This document shows positions 10,690 through 22,434 of a stretch of DNA of 64,000 nt, piece by piece. The first letter of the stretch is position 1. Every line of letters begins with the position of its first letter. Under the pieces are notes generated by a model that was not told the origin of the DNA, made no database searches, and was given only the letters and a program-made list of their open reading frames with translations. Location: contig LUVW01000035.1 in the NCBI GenBank assembly GCA_001661515.1, positions 138,594 to 202,593 on the forward strand, read 5' to 3'. Position numbers and translations under genes: made by a program. Source of the DNA: Capniomyces stellatus (lineage: Eukaryota; Kickxellomycota; Harpellomycetes; Harpellales; Legeriomycetaceae).

Positions 10690-13600
10690 TTACTTTAGAC
10701 TTTTATTTTCTACTCTTTGCTGTAATCTGAAATCCCAGAAAAAAATACTTTGAAAAACATCACTACCTTTCAACAACTCTCATTAGTAAACACATCTCTT
10801 ACTTTGTTAAAAGCACTGTGATTCACTCATCTACATTTACAATTTCTCCCCCTCCCTAATTGAGCCCCCTCAATAGTCTTTTAGTTGCTTGCAAATTTAA
10901 ACTTTATTATCACTGATTCCTCTTTTTTTTTTTTTTTTTTTTACAAATGAAGCAATAAACCTTCCAAAGTTTGTCACCTTTTTCTACATTTAATTAGACA
11001 TTTCAACCAAACTCAACACTGTTTTTTTTTCCTTCTCTACTTTTGCTTTTTTTAACATCAAATCCACATTACAAATCTCGCTATTTCTTTTTAGGCTAGA
11101 TCAACTACTTTTATTGCTCGGCTATTCGCAAGCAATTCTCCTGCTATTTATTCTTGATTTATCTTTAAACCATTCTTATGTTATCGTCGCAAATTGAATC
11201 TAAAGTCATTACAAATCGCTAATCCAATTTGTATAAATTGCTTTCCACTTTTTTAATCTATAAACGAATTAGATTTCCAGCATCTAAAATGTTCTTTTTT
11301 TACAGCCAAATTACTCCAGTTCTATTTATTGCTTCCCTCTAGTTAGCTCGCTTCTATTTAATTTGTTTGTTTGATTTAAATTCCTATAAAACCAATTAAC
11401 TTAATCTTGCACTTTTTCTCTTAATCGAATTACTATTTTTTTTTATAAACTTTTGATTACCTCTAACCGATTTTCCACTTTAATGCCCAGCCTACCCGTA
11501 CCATAGCCAACCTTTCTTACCACGTCCGTTACTCGTATCAAGCAATCAATCACCATCTAACAACAGGTTGTGCTTTAGCCCTTTTAGTCTTGTTTACACC
11601 ACTAAAAGACCATCATCAACTTTTTTTTTCTTGCTTCCTTTTACCTCCAATACTCTATTATTCGGACCTTTCTTCCTTTTTTTGCTAGTGGGCCATGCCG
11701 TTCGTATTTCAACATTATTCAACCCTATCTATTAGGTTATCTAGTATAAAATATCGATAACAACCATTTGTAAATACCATTGTTCTCTGTTTGCCATACA
11801 CCTTCCCTCCCCCTCCCTCGTTACCCCCACAATACACATGGTGTTTGTGCTGGTTTCTGTATGTTACCAAGCCCACGTTAACAGAAACCAAAATTTCTAC
11901 TGAGGCTTCATCTTTGCTTTGTTTAGTTTATCCTCACCTCAGAGCACAAAAAAAAACAGATAATTTGGAGTGTCTTTATTTTTACCAGGCGCATTGCCTA
12001 CCTATTTTCACCTGATGTCCCAATTTCTTCTTTTGATGGAATTGCTCCTGTTGCTCGTTGGAATGCTTACAGAGGCGGATTACTTTGCAAACCGAGTTTA
12101 TCCACATGCACAACAACTGAATCCAAACTAGATTACTGACATTACAAATCAACAATTAATATAATTGATATTTTGAGTAAAACAGCCTGTCATTTCTGTT
12201 GGGAGTAATGTCACTTATACTCTAAAGACTCGACAGAGTTTGTCTTTATTCAATTAAAAAAAACCCCCGACCTTTTCAATAAAAAAAACCGACTTGAGGA
12301 AAAGTTAAATTAGCAATTAAACACAAAGTGACGACTTATTAAAGGAAAAAGTGAAGTAATCAAGCCAATATTCTACTATAAAATTTAATACTTTTTGGCA
12401 ATATTTCACAATCCTAACTTGTCCTTATCCAACACTAGCTGTTACGCAAATCGCTAAAGCATTTGGTGCCTACTAGTACAACGGGGTAACAAATACATGA
12501 GGTTTTATAACTCCAGCCTGCTTTCATCAGTTGCTGTTTTCAGTTTTTGAATTATTGGCCCGAGGCAAGAAACGCAGCATTTTTGCCGCCAAAACAAAGC
12601 CAATTATGCCAAAACCCTAAAATTTCCAGATTTCCTATAACGATTTGATTAATTTAACACACAATAAAGCCCTACAAATAAAAAAAGGCTTCAATTATCA
12701 AATTGCCTTTGTCATGATCCAAATCCAAAGCTTTCAATTGCAAATATCTGAAGAGTATTAACGTAATTAGTAATAGGGTTTTGTAATAGAACGAATGTTT
12801 GATATACAATCATAAAGCCCAAGGAATTGAACTTGATTTGCATTTAACACCTAACCAAACAAAATCACCCCTCAACAAGCCATGTAGTGGAATCGGACAA
12901 AATTACAACCTCGATTGTTTTCGTTTTCATACCATTTTCACCACCCACTCTCCCATCCTCACACCAACAAGGCACAATACCCCAATTTTGACCTCTCTCC
13001 CTCATTTTTACCAAAAATGACAGCGTTGCATCCGAACTGAACATCAACCTTAGTATTGCAATAGGCCAGCTGCCGCAATGTGAGTATGCCTTAAAGTCAA
13101 AGGCTGGAAATGGAAATTATACTGGCCTTCTATTGACCTTGATGACAGACTTGGAGATTCAACAATAAGACATTTGACAAAATGGCCGCAATGGTAATTA
13201 GGCCTGGTTTTATGAACTTTGAAAATATTACCAATTTGGGCTGCTGATATGACATTCTCCTAACTAGGGCTAGTTTCAAACACACTCTGTGTATTTATTA
13301 ACCTCGGCCCTTTGTAGCAGTGTACTCCCATGAATTCCTTGAACTGGTAATCCAGATAAATTCGATTCGGAAATAATGTACCCATTTTCGAATGTTACAT
13401 CCTATAACGACTTGTTTGTTTAACTCAAGTGTCATAATAGCATCCTTTTAAATTTTTTTTTTTTTTCAAGCAAGCAAATTTGGCCATAATTAGGATGTGA
13501 AAAACAGAATGTACATTTAAAATTTGTACAATACGGCGTGTCCTGCTTTATAATTATTATGCTATCAAATACAAGTGTTTGGATACATAGAATGACCTGA

Positions 13601-14266
13601 TCAATTTGGGCAAACAAGTTCTGTTGAATGGCTTGCATTCTCATTCATAGCCGATTTGATTTTGTACCATGGGAGCGAGAATACAAGGCTAATTTGGTCA
13701 AAGTGAGCAAGTACAAACCGAATTCAACGACAGACACAATTGCTACATTTGCTATTTAAAATAATGAAAACGTAAAAATGTAATGTGTTAAACCCGTTTG
13801 AAAAAGACGAAATTCCGATATTCTCATTAACAACAAAATAAGTCGAACAAAGTTTCAATAAAATGAAAAAAATAAAGCGAACACAGGCTTCCCAGAACTA
13901 ATCATCCCATCCATTGGTTGTAAACCTGAAAAGGTATTTGGATTGACGAATTCAATTCCATCAAAGTCGATGATTTTTGTTTTTTTTATCGATGTTTTAT
14001 TTTAATTTAATTTTGTTATTACTATTACACAATTCGCAAAGATAGTTTATACACTTAAAATTACAGGCCAGTTTTATTACTAAAACGTGAAGGTTTTAGG
14101 ACAATTACAGTAATAGTATATTTCGAACGTGGTATTTTCAACTGGCGCCTTTATTTTGTTTTAGTTCAACTTTTGTTCTTTGCTTTACCAAACAAACCCA
14201 CGCCATACCAACCGCTAACATAAAAACCAACACCAGAATTGCTGGAAGAAAGTAAGGCTCAGTACA
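9678..14266. other. 4.6-kb region with no recognisable gene
   Basis: The longest gene-free stretch in the window, lying between two divergently transcribed genes (MATH - and PAC1-like +). The left ~2.3 kb is strongly T/C-rich on the plus strand, so it is A/G-rich in the sense of the MATH gene. Open frames here (for example 9746-10189) translate to Phe/Leu-rich low-complexity sequence. The right part is ordinary A/T-rich DNA. I see no tRNA or conserved motif. It could contain a long regulatory region or 5' leader. Confidence 0.5.
10651..10693 (+). repeat. (ACT)n trinucleotide microsatellite
   Basis: About 13 nearly perfect ACT units inside the gene-free stretch. Confidence 0.95.
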
Positions 14267-15393
14267 ATGGAACTTGACAATACATTTTTAAGATACGATT
14301 CGAGTGATGAAAGCGATTTCGAATTGAACCATGAGGATGCGGGTGATGCTGTGTGTATTAAAAAAGAGGACAAGAGCCATACTGATATTCGAAACCAAAG
14401 ATTTATAGTGCAGTTAAACAAAAAGATTCAGATTGACTATGAATTCGAAAGGGTTATAGTGTGTGTTGATTTCAACCCCTTTGTGGGCTCAAACTCACTG
14501 AACATAAAATTCAATAGTATCGATTGGTGCTTTTACGGGGCTATTTACGGGCCTGGCAGAAATATAGTAGGTTTTATTCAAATTTGGTAACGGAATTAAG
14601 AATTTATCAATTGTACTTTATAAACCAGAAAAAAAGCAAACAAAGTGTTGGGTTGATATTCGTAGATTAAAGAAAACTTGAATCCAATTTACGTCGATTC
14701 CAAATCATCACACACAAAACTCTATGCAAGCACCGAGGAGACCAAGTATCTGCTAGTGATTGCAAACTCTGAGATGGATTATAAAGAACACAACGGCTGG
14801 ACCAAAGCCCTATTTTCCCAGATCAAGGCCAAAAAGTTAGTGTAATATAAATACTAGAGTACTGCAGTTGGCTGTTACTAACAATGTCTCTCCTACTGTT
14901 GCCGTGCTATTATAGTGTTGTAATCCTAGATCAAATCCAGGAAAAGTCTTCAAAAGCAAACATCGAGGTAAGCTGCCCCAGATGCTCAATATTCTTGCAT
15001 CTTTTGCCAAGCAAAGTATTTTCCTTCCATTTGAAAGTTTGTTAGCTAAGCAGAATTGTTGGTTGGTGTGTACATCTGTTGATAGTTTATACGGAGGCAT
15101 TATACCAAGGCTGTAGCCCAGTCCGCGTTAATAGTCGGCATTTCAGCATCAATCCTAAATTACGTAAATATCCACAATTCACTAATATACACATTTCTTT
15201 GAGCTTACTTTGTGTTGTTGAAAACCTTTTCTTTTAACATCGGATTGTGCTTACAAAAAAAAACCCCCTTCCTTATCAACAAATTTGCTAGTGCGACATA
15301 CGAGGTATAAGTGCAGAACTTGGATCACCAAACGAGAACGGAATTCCTGGAGGCGACATGGATCTAAACCCACCAGATTCGATGTATGTTTAA
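14267..15393 (+). CDS. PAC1/PSMG1-like proteasome assembly chaperone, apparent 1-nt frameshift
   Basis: Proposed exons: 14267-14566, 14666-14835, 14916-~15035 (frameshifted inside), 15117-15163 and 15292-15393. PAC1 (yeast Pba1) pairs with PAC2 to assemble the 20S alpha ring. An acidic N-terminus leads to a beta-rich region with KYLLVIANSEMDY, then NVVILDQIQ, then LPQMLNILASFA, LPFE, TQSALIVGISASILNY and CDIRGISAEL. The order and spacing resemble PSMG1. VVILDQIQ and LPQMLNIL lie in different frames of one exon. One extra A in the run at 14942-14945 would join them. No credible intron fits between them; the only GT...AG there would be 14 nt. So this is either a base-call error or a mutated gene. 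The last exon and the stop at 15391 are less sure. Confidence 0.45.
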
Positions 15394-16479
15394 ATTCCTA
15401 CAGAGAAACCAGCGAGTTGCAAATGAGACAGGTCAAACTGAGCAGGAAGTGTGTTTGGCTAGTATTTCCAGTTCTTTTATAGTTATGCTATTATAAAACA
15501 CGCACTTTTCAATGCATTTAAACCATCAATTGTCAAAGTAAATAAACCCAATCACCAACACCAAATGCATGCAAATGCCATGCCCTCCAAGCTGGCTTTA
15601 AAACTCCAACATCCATCTTTTGACCTATTTACAAGCCATTGGCCAATAATTAGTCTGCAAATATTATTGCAAATATTGCAAGCTAAGAGGGCGGAAATTG
15701 AATTAAAAGTCCCATAACTTTGGTAAAACAAATTCAAGGTATATAACATAATTAGCCTATGAAATTATTGGATTCCTTATGTTTTAAAAAATCCATTGTT
15801 TTTTCTATAATCTTCATCCCAAAAAACACCTCAGCACAAATTATTCAATTGCTGGGGTGTTTGGAGATTTTATATTACAGAAAAAGTTGGTATAATAATA
15901 ATCGACGCTGGGCACGACGGTAAACTACCGAGTAGAGTCTTTAGCTATCTCGTCAGAGATTGTTCTAGGCTTTACTCCAAGTGTTATTATGTTGAATTAT
16001 CAGTTGCGATACAAACCAAACTTTGAAATCATATGTATACTGTGCATAAAATTTCAGGGCAATTTACATTTAAAGAAAAATTATAAACTCGGAAAAATCT
16101 GCAAAAGGCTAGACAGATGTAGATGCTGCACATGTAACAGTAGTATATCAGGATATTATACTGTAGTCGCGGTCAACATGTGTTCTATAGATTCCAAGTT
16201 CTGTACTTTACCACATATTAGAAACTCAAAGCTTTGTGAAAAGAACAAATGATTTCAAAAGATATGGCGAATTCATAATGTGTTTTGTAAGAATACTCAG
16301 CTTGATAGTTTTGGCTAGCTTTTAAATTTTGTGTGCTTTGTTTTTTCAGAGTATTTAAACAGCCAGATCAAACAACCAACCCAAAATAAATATTATTTTA
16401 GCCATAGTCTTTGTCAATTTGATTCATACTCGTAAAATAAATAAACAAATAAATGAAGCAAAGTATCAAGAAGTAAGAA
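15394..16479. other. Intergenic, 1.1 kb
   Basis: A/T-rich spacer. A short open frame at 15989-16252 encodes a Cys/Lys-rich peptide of no recognised family. I see no splice or start support for it and leave it uncalled. Confidence 0.4.
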
Positions 16480-18265
16480 ATGAGTGTTAATAATTCGTAC
16501 AAAAAAATCCCAGAAACAATCTTGTCAGATATATTTGTTCTAGCACAAACATCATCGATATCGACAGTGTCAAAGTCAATGTACATTGCTTCGCAACTCA
16601 ACAGCACAAAGAAGCGGTACTTGCAAAATTCAATTGGATATGAAGCGACGTTAGCACGAATGGATAGGTGTTCTGGATCTCGATTTACAAAGTTATTGAG
16701 GAACGAAGAGCTGGCGTTGGGTATACTATGTGCAAGCAGAAACAACTCGTATCTTAGTATAATCAACCTGTCAATCAAGCATGGGTGGAGCAACATATTT
16801 ATTAGTTTGATAAAGATGTATATAGTTGTTGACACCAAAACCAACAGCATATTAGCAGAGAATCTTTATTTGGATAATTACAAGAAGCACAAGTTAGATT
16901 TGGGCAGTAGTCTTTACAGTGGGACAATAAATGTGCCTGCAGAAAATGACGGTGTTGTTCTGAATTTGTTATGTACTAGTATTTATGATTCATTAAGAAA
17001 TAAAACAATGTTTGATGGCAAACGTTATTGCAGAATGGCAAGTGCATTACTTAGTATTAAAGATTGTGATATCGTAAGCGAAGATACAGTGAAAACCTTG
17101 GGGCTCGATATCGAAAAATCCAAACTTATAGATTCAAGAGAGTACAAGTTTATGGTTTCATACTTGATTTACTTGGGTTCTGAATCTGTTGACTTTAAGC
17201 TGGCTAGACAGTATATTGGCAGTGGAATGGCATTTACTAAGGGCGACTTGGACGAAATAAATGAAAATCAAGTTTATAGCGAGAACAGAATTAAGTTTGA
17301 TTCATTATTAAATATTGAGCTTTTGGATGCGACAGTCAATCTTTCAAACCATATTATTATAAACACAATTTCTTGGGATAATCAGGAAGAATTTGAGCAA
17401 CTGATCGATAGAGGCCTGACGAGTCATGAAGCAGTCCATTTGCTTACCAAATGTATAGAAATTAAATTTTTTAAATCAAAGGACTTGATCATTCAAAAAT
17501 ATTTCACAACTAGGAATATCGATAACTTGTTGAGGTTGTGGTGTAAAGATGCGTACAGAGAAGAATGGTCAGATATAATAAAAATGCTAGTAGAAAACGG
17601 AGCGGACCCAAATATTGATAATAGCGAGGTGATGTTGAAAGCATACAGAGTTGGTGATATCGATCTAGTGGGTTTCTTGGTTGGTCAAGGTGTAAAGTTA
17701 CATCAGGGACTGTTTAGTAGAGTTTATAAATCGTGCGAATATAGAAAAGAAAAAACAGATTACTACTTTATGAGCAATTTGAGTGGATTGCCTTTAACAA
17801 CGCATGAAGATATAAGCAATGCAATTGATTCTTGTAAGGTAAATTTAACAGAATATATTGTTAATAAAAGTAACAAAGCAAGCCAAATAGAGTTTGTAAA
17901 AAAACTCAAATCCCGTTGAGATCATTGAGAGTAAATTGATACAACTGCTGATAAATAACGGAGCCAAAATTGGTGGGTTTCATGTTGATATTCTGAAAAA
18001 GGCAGCTGCTTCAAGCAATTTTGAAATGGTAGAGTTTCTGGTCAATAATGGGTTTGATCTAAAGAATGAGTTGCAAAATGGTATCGTGGAGGCTTGTAAG
18101 CGTAAGTATAGTAAGCCAATGATCAGATTTCTGATTGAGAATGGTGCAGATCCAAACTCTCATGGTGGTTTGGCTATGAAAAAGGCAGTTGAGCTGGGAC
18201 ATGTTGACATTATTGATTACTTGGTTAAGAAGGGGTGTACAAGACTTGATCGTTTGCCCAAATAA
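16480..18265 (+). pseudogene. F-box-like plus ankyrin-repeat protein (copy B), 1-nt frameshift
   Basis: Paralogue of the 1708-3936 gene in opposite orientation about 12.5 kb away. It starts with the same MSVNNSY and shares KIPETILS, IFVLAQT, VSTVSKSMY, ASQLNSTKKRYLQN and GYEATL. The first frame runs from 16480 to a stop at 17917-17919. It resumes in another frame through ankyrin-type sequence (IQLLINNGAKIG, EMVEFLVNNGF, IRFLIENGADPNSHGG) to 18265. The switch falls at a run of seven A at 17898-17904; six A would give one frame of about 594 residues. Downstream ankyrin codons remain intact, so the lesion is very recent or is a sequencing error. The N-terminal F-box is well conserved, the middle much less so. 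The 180-nt repeat expansion of copy A is absent. Confidence 0.75.
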
Positions 18266-18562
18266 GAGTAATGTTTAATGTATATGTATTCAAATAGCTT
18301 TTAGTAGAGACTATAAGAAACCCATCTCAGTAATTATTACGAATTATGAGAACCAGAATTGTGGAATTTTAATATAATATTTATTTATTTTATTGAAATT
18401 TTAATTTAATATTTATTGTTTTCATAATCACAAATTGGTAAATAAACAAATCAAAACAAATAAATAAAGTTCTTTAATTAAAAAAAAAAAATTCAGGGAT
18501 TTGTTAGTTAAACATCAACTTGGATTGAATGCTAAGGAGAAACATTAGCAAGATACTTGAAA

Positions 18563-20134
18563 TGACAAAGATAATAGGCAAGTTTGGAAGGTAGTTTTAA
18601 ATTGTGAGAGCGAGAAATGTCAAGTGGGTAGAGGAAAAAGTAACATTGGTAATTGTATAACGTAGATATTGGGGCGAATCTTACGGACCCAGTGTATAGG
18701 GGAAAGTACCATGGAAAAACAAGCCACCCGGGTAAGTACAGTAGAGTGAGAAAAGGAGCTGTAAATAGGGGGGATATTGTTGGTTTAACGCTTTGGGTTG
18801 TGTTAATAGATGATATGGCAGAGGTGATTAAACGAGCAGAGCAGACGGGGGTTGTTGGGATGATAGTTACGGGAGGGAGTTTGAAAGAAAGCAAAAAAGC
18901 GATTGAGATAGCGAATGAATATGGCAAGTACAGAAGTCGATAGTAGAGTGTAGATATTAGGAGAAGAGTAAAATAAACAAAAGTAGAGATGGTGAATAAA
19001 ACTGGAAACGAAAATAATAATAATAATTAAAAAAAAACAATGAAATAGAGGGGTTGTACGCAACAGTTGGGTGTCATCCAACAAGGGTTGGAGAGTTTGA
19101 CAGCTACAAGGACACGAATGGGGAGGTGGATCCGGAATTGTACTTTTCAGAGCTGAAAAAGGTGGTGGTTTCGGGAGGGGAAAAAGTAGTTGCGATAGGA
19201 GAGTGTGGGCTAGGTAAAGAGGAAATGAAAAAGAAGAGAGAATAAATAAAGAAGTGAATAGATAAATAAGAGTGGGTGAGAGGTGAGAGTAGAGAGGATT
19301 CATTTTGATGGAAATTTGTGTATTGGAAATAGACTACGATAGGTTGCAATTTTCAAGTAAAGAGCAGCAAAAGAAATACTTTCTGAGGCAGTTTGAACTT
19401 GCAACGTTGACGGGGTTACCGATGTTTCTGCACAATAGGAACACGGGGGGAGATTTTGTGTCTATGATTGAGGAGAACAGGAGTCGGTTTGGGGATGGAG
19501 TTGTGCACTCGTTTACTTCGGGAATTGAGGAAATGGAGAAGCTTGTAGAGTTGGGGCTTTATATTGGAATAAATGGATGGTAAGTAGGGGGACAAGATTA
19601 ATTGGAGTAAATGAAGTAAAAAAGTTTGTATAGTTGACGAATAATGTAAAGTTAAAAAATGGTGATTTGTAGTTCGTTAAAAACGCAGGAAAATCTGGAC
19701 GTGGTGGCAAAAATCCCAATTGACAGACTGATGATAGAAACAGATTGTCCGTACTGCGACATTAAAAAGACACACGCGTCGTATAAGTACCTGTTTGGAG
19801 ACGCAAGCGGCAGCATCAACGACAACAAAGACACAGACACGTGGCTGACCCCACCATCAAAGAAAAAAGAGAAATGGGAGGCTGGAAGTTTAGTCAAAGG
19901 CCGAAACGAACCAAGCACAATAAGGTGAATAAGTTTTGTCAATACAGGTTCCAACATGTAACAGTTATAGTAGACAGGTAGCAGTATATTTATGATTAAT
20001 GGGTTTATTGTACATTTGTTTGTGGGTTTAGACAAGTGCTAAGAGTGTTGTCGGTTCTGAGGAACGAAAACGAGTCTGATCTAAGCGCCAAAATCTACGA
20101 AAACACTAAAAGAGTGTTTAAAAATATAAAGTAA
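18563..20134 (+). CDS. TatD-family metal-dependent deoxyribonuclease
   Basis: Seven exons: 18563-18578, 18666-18731, 18810-18923, 19049-19213, 19333-19579, 19673-19924 and 20032-20134, giving 320 residues. TatD nucleases are TIM-barrel metal-dependent 3'-5' DNases linked to apoptotic DNA degradation and DNA repair. The family motifs occur in order: MTKIIDIGANLTD, YATVGCHPTRV, AIGECGLDYDR, LPMFLHNRN, VVHSFTSG, YIGINGCSLKT and LMIETDCPYC. These carry the His, Glu and Asp metal ligands. Introns 1 and 3 have GC donors (GCAAGT). Without the 16-nt first exon the frame has no ATG, and it is blocked upstream by a TAA at 18650. Length matches human TATDN1 (~300). The gene converges on the TRAIP-like gene, with 57 nt between the stops. 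Confidence 0.88.
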
Positions 20135-20191
20135 ATCACGTGGGTTTTGCCACCCAATCAAAGTCGGCAAAAAATGGGGGTTCGACGCACG

Positions 20192-22061
20192 CTATTGGTT
20201 GTTTTTATATCCCGTCCTCGATGAGTCCCAATTAAGCAGCAGTTGACGTTTCAAACTGTCGTTTATTTTTCTAGTACTGTCGCTGCTGCTGCCGGATTTG
20301 CTGAGGTTTCCCGGGAACTGAATAAAGTTTACATCGGGTTTTTTAGCAGGTTTTTGTTTGGGAATCCGTTTTAGCCCAAAACAGCTTTTGTTTGATAATT
20401 CTTGTGATAATTTGATTCTTTTACTATTACCTTCATTACTATTCATGTTGTTGTTGTTGTTTGTGGTTTGGTTTGCAGTGTAATTTGTGCTTGTTATTGG
20501 TTCGTTGCTTATAACAAACGGATTGAACAGTCTGTTTTTGTTGTTGTTATTGTTGTTTGATGTGATTGGCTGAAACACCGTTTTTGTCAGTTTGCCTCTA
20601 TTTTGGCTGTTTTGACCTTCGCTGCTGCTTGTACTGCTAGTAGAATTGGTATTGCTTTCGTTGCTTGAAAGTGGCTGGATTGGACTGCTCAAGTCCAACG
20701 AAATTGGGTTGTTGGGGCTGTTAGGCAGGACTTGTTGTTGCGCAATTAGCCGATTATTTATACCAAGTTTTGATTCTAGATCCATTAACCGATGATTCTA
20801 CAAAAATAAAACAAAAATTAAAAAGTCAATTTGATTGGTTAATTGGTGTATTGGTATTGTGTTGTTTGCTTACTTTTTTGCGTTCGGCTTGGAGTTTGTT
20901 TGTTAGAATCAAGACTTCCTTTCTGCTGTTTTCAAGGCATTCTTTGTAGAATTTGGTAGTTTCGATGGCGGAGTTTAGACTTTTGACTTGTTCATTAAGT
21001 TCAATGATTTCGCCGGTTCGCTCGTATAGTGTTGAAACCAATTTAGCGTTTTTGGTGTTTTGGTTGAAGCAGTCGTTTCTCAGTTGTTTGTTGGTGGCTT
21101 TGTACTTGTTGAGTTTGTCGTGGTAATTTACTGATTTCTTTGCTAGTTCTATTGTTTTTTCGATTAGTTTTGCGACTTTTGTCTTGTACTCGCTGATTTT
21201 CGTTTCTTTTGCCAATAGTCGTTTGTGGAATTGTTTGGTTATTGTGTCGAGCAACTCTTTATTTGGACCTTTTGCCTTTTTTACTCTTTTTTTTGGTTCT
21301 GTAACCGGTTGGTCGCCCTCTTGCTTCACTTTTCCTTCCTCGTAATCATGTTCTTCTTCGCTTTGCTCATATTCATCTTCTTCGTCATAGTCTATATACA
21401 GAACTGTTGGTGTTTTACCTACTTGAGGTTTTCTGCATGTTGGACAGCAGCTCTTTAGGTACAGCCATGGCGTTATACTACAAACAATAACAATTTTAAT
21501 ATAAAAAGAAATACTATTTTGAGCAAATTCAATTAAAACTAAAAGATAACTTTATATTGAAATCACTTGCCAATCCTGATGAAATATATGGCCACCTAAC
21601 AATTGAAATAAAATATATATAAAAAAAAGCAGTCAAGCAAAAAGAATTATTAGTTTGTTATCGCGAATTGCTGCATACAATAAAAAAAAAGAATATATAA
21701 AGCCGGGAGTAAAGGACTTACAACAAAGAACCACAACAAGACTTTCTTTAGCACCTGAATTACTCGCACTACTCTCGTCTGAATTATACCCACTCCCACC
21801 ACGACCACCAAAATCACAGTCTTGAACAGACTGGGAGTAAAAAGCAGGTTCGAGTTCGTTTTCAGAGCCAATAGATTCGTAAACAATATTTTGGTCGAAA
21901 GGTGCGGTTGTTGTTGTTGTTGCTACGGCTGTGGGTTGTTCATGTGCTAGTGATACTGTTGAGGTTGGGGGTTGGTTATTATTGGTACTTTTATGTGTAT
22001 GTTTGGCAGAGTTTGGTTTGGTTCTTGTCAACCAGCTTTGGCAGCAAATTACACACAACAT
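20192..22061 (-). CDS. TRAIP-like RING E3 ubiquitin ligase with a long RING insertion
   Basis: Exons 22061-21722, 21595-21571 (25 nt), 21477-20874 and 20797-20192, giving 524 residues. Zinc ligands: Cys3 and Cys6 (MLCVIC), then ~107 low-complexity residues, then LCCGHIFHQDC (Cys113/114, His116, His119, Cys122), and CCPTCRK (Cys133, Cys136). An acidic stretch with YIDYDEEDEYE follows, then a ~130-residue coiled coil and a Ser/Asn-rich tail with basic patches. N-terminal RING plus long coiled coil is the TRAIP architecture. TRAIP ubiquitinates the replicative helicase at converged forks and interstrand crosslinks. Usual spacing between the second and third Cys is 10-40 residues, so the insertion is abnormal; it cannot be an unspliced standard intron since no GT-AG in phase is seen. 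Intron 2 has a GC donor. Confidence 0.65.
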
Positions 22062-22434
22062 TTAAAGCAAAAAAAAAAAAAATCAAATAGTAAACTGGTA
22101 AAATAAATATGGTGGTAAAGCGACAAGTGGTAGAAGAGGTGGGAGGTGGGAGGTTTAAATTGAAGATTGGATTAAAGGAAACAAAAGTCACCAAAGCCTT
22201 TATTCAAGAAAATGAAAATGAAAGTAAAAAAGTAAAAAGCAAAAAGTAAAGAGTAAAAGTAAACAAATCAAAGAATGTAAATTAACAAATTAAAATCTAT
22301 AGCAATAAAGCGATTCCAAGAGGGAAAATTAATTAAAATAATAAATAAAACAAAAACAAAATTGAGGCTGAAATGAAGGGAATATTAAAGAGAATATATA
22401 AAAATAACAAGACAAGGCAAGTATTATTCTAGAC
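22062..22434. other. Intergenic between TRAIP-like and Gemin5-like genes
   Basis: A/T-rich, with repeated AAAGTAAAAAG-like words near 22225-22260. It holds the promoter of the TRAIP-like gene and the 3' end of the Gemin5-like gene. No gene is seen. Confidence 0.45.

Noticed and set aside
14968..14981. A 14-nt GT...AG 'intron' in the PAC1-like gene
   Set aside because: It is too short to be spliced; a single-base indel explains the frame change better.
15285..15482. Arg-rich open frame (+)
   Set aside because: It starts at TTG and overlaps, in another frame, the exon that fits the PAC1-like gene (CDIRGISAEL).
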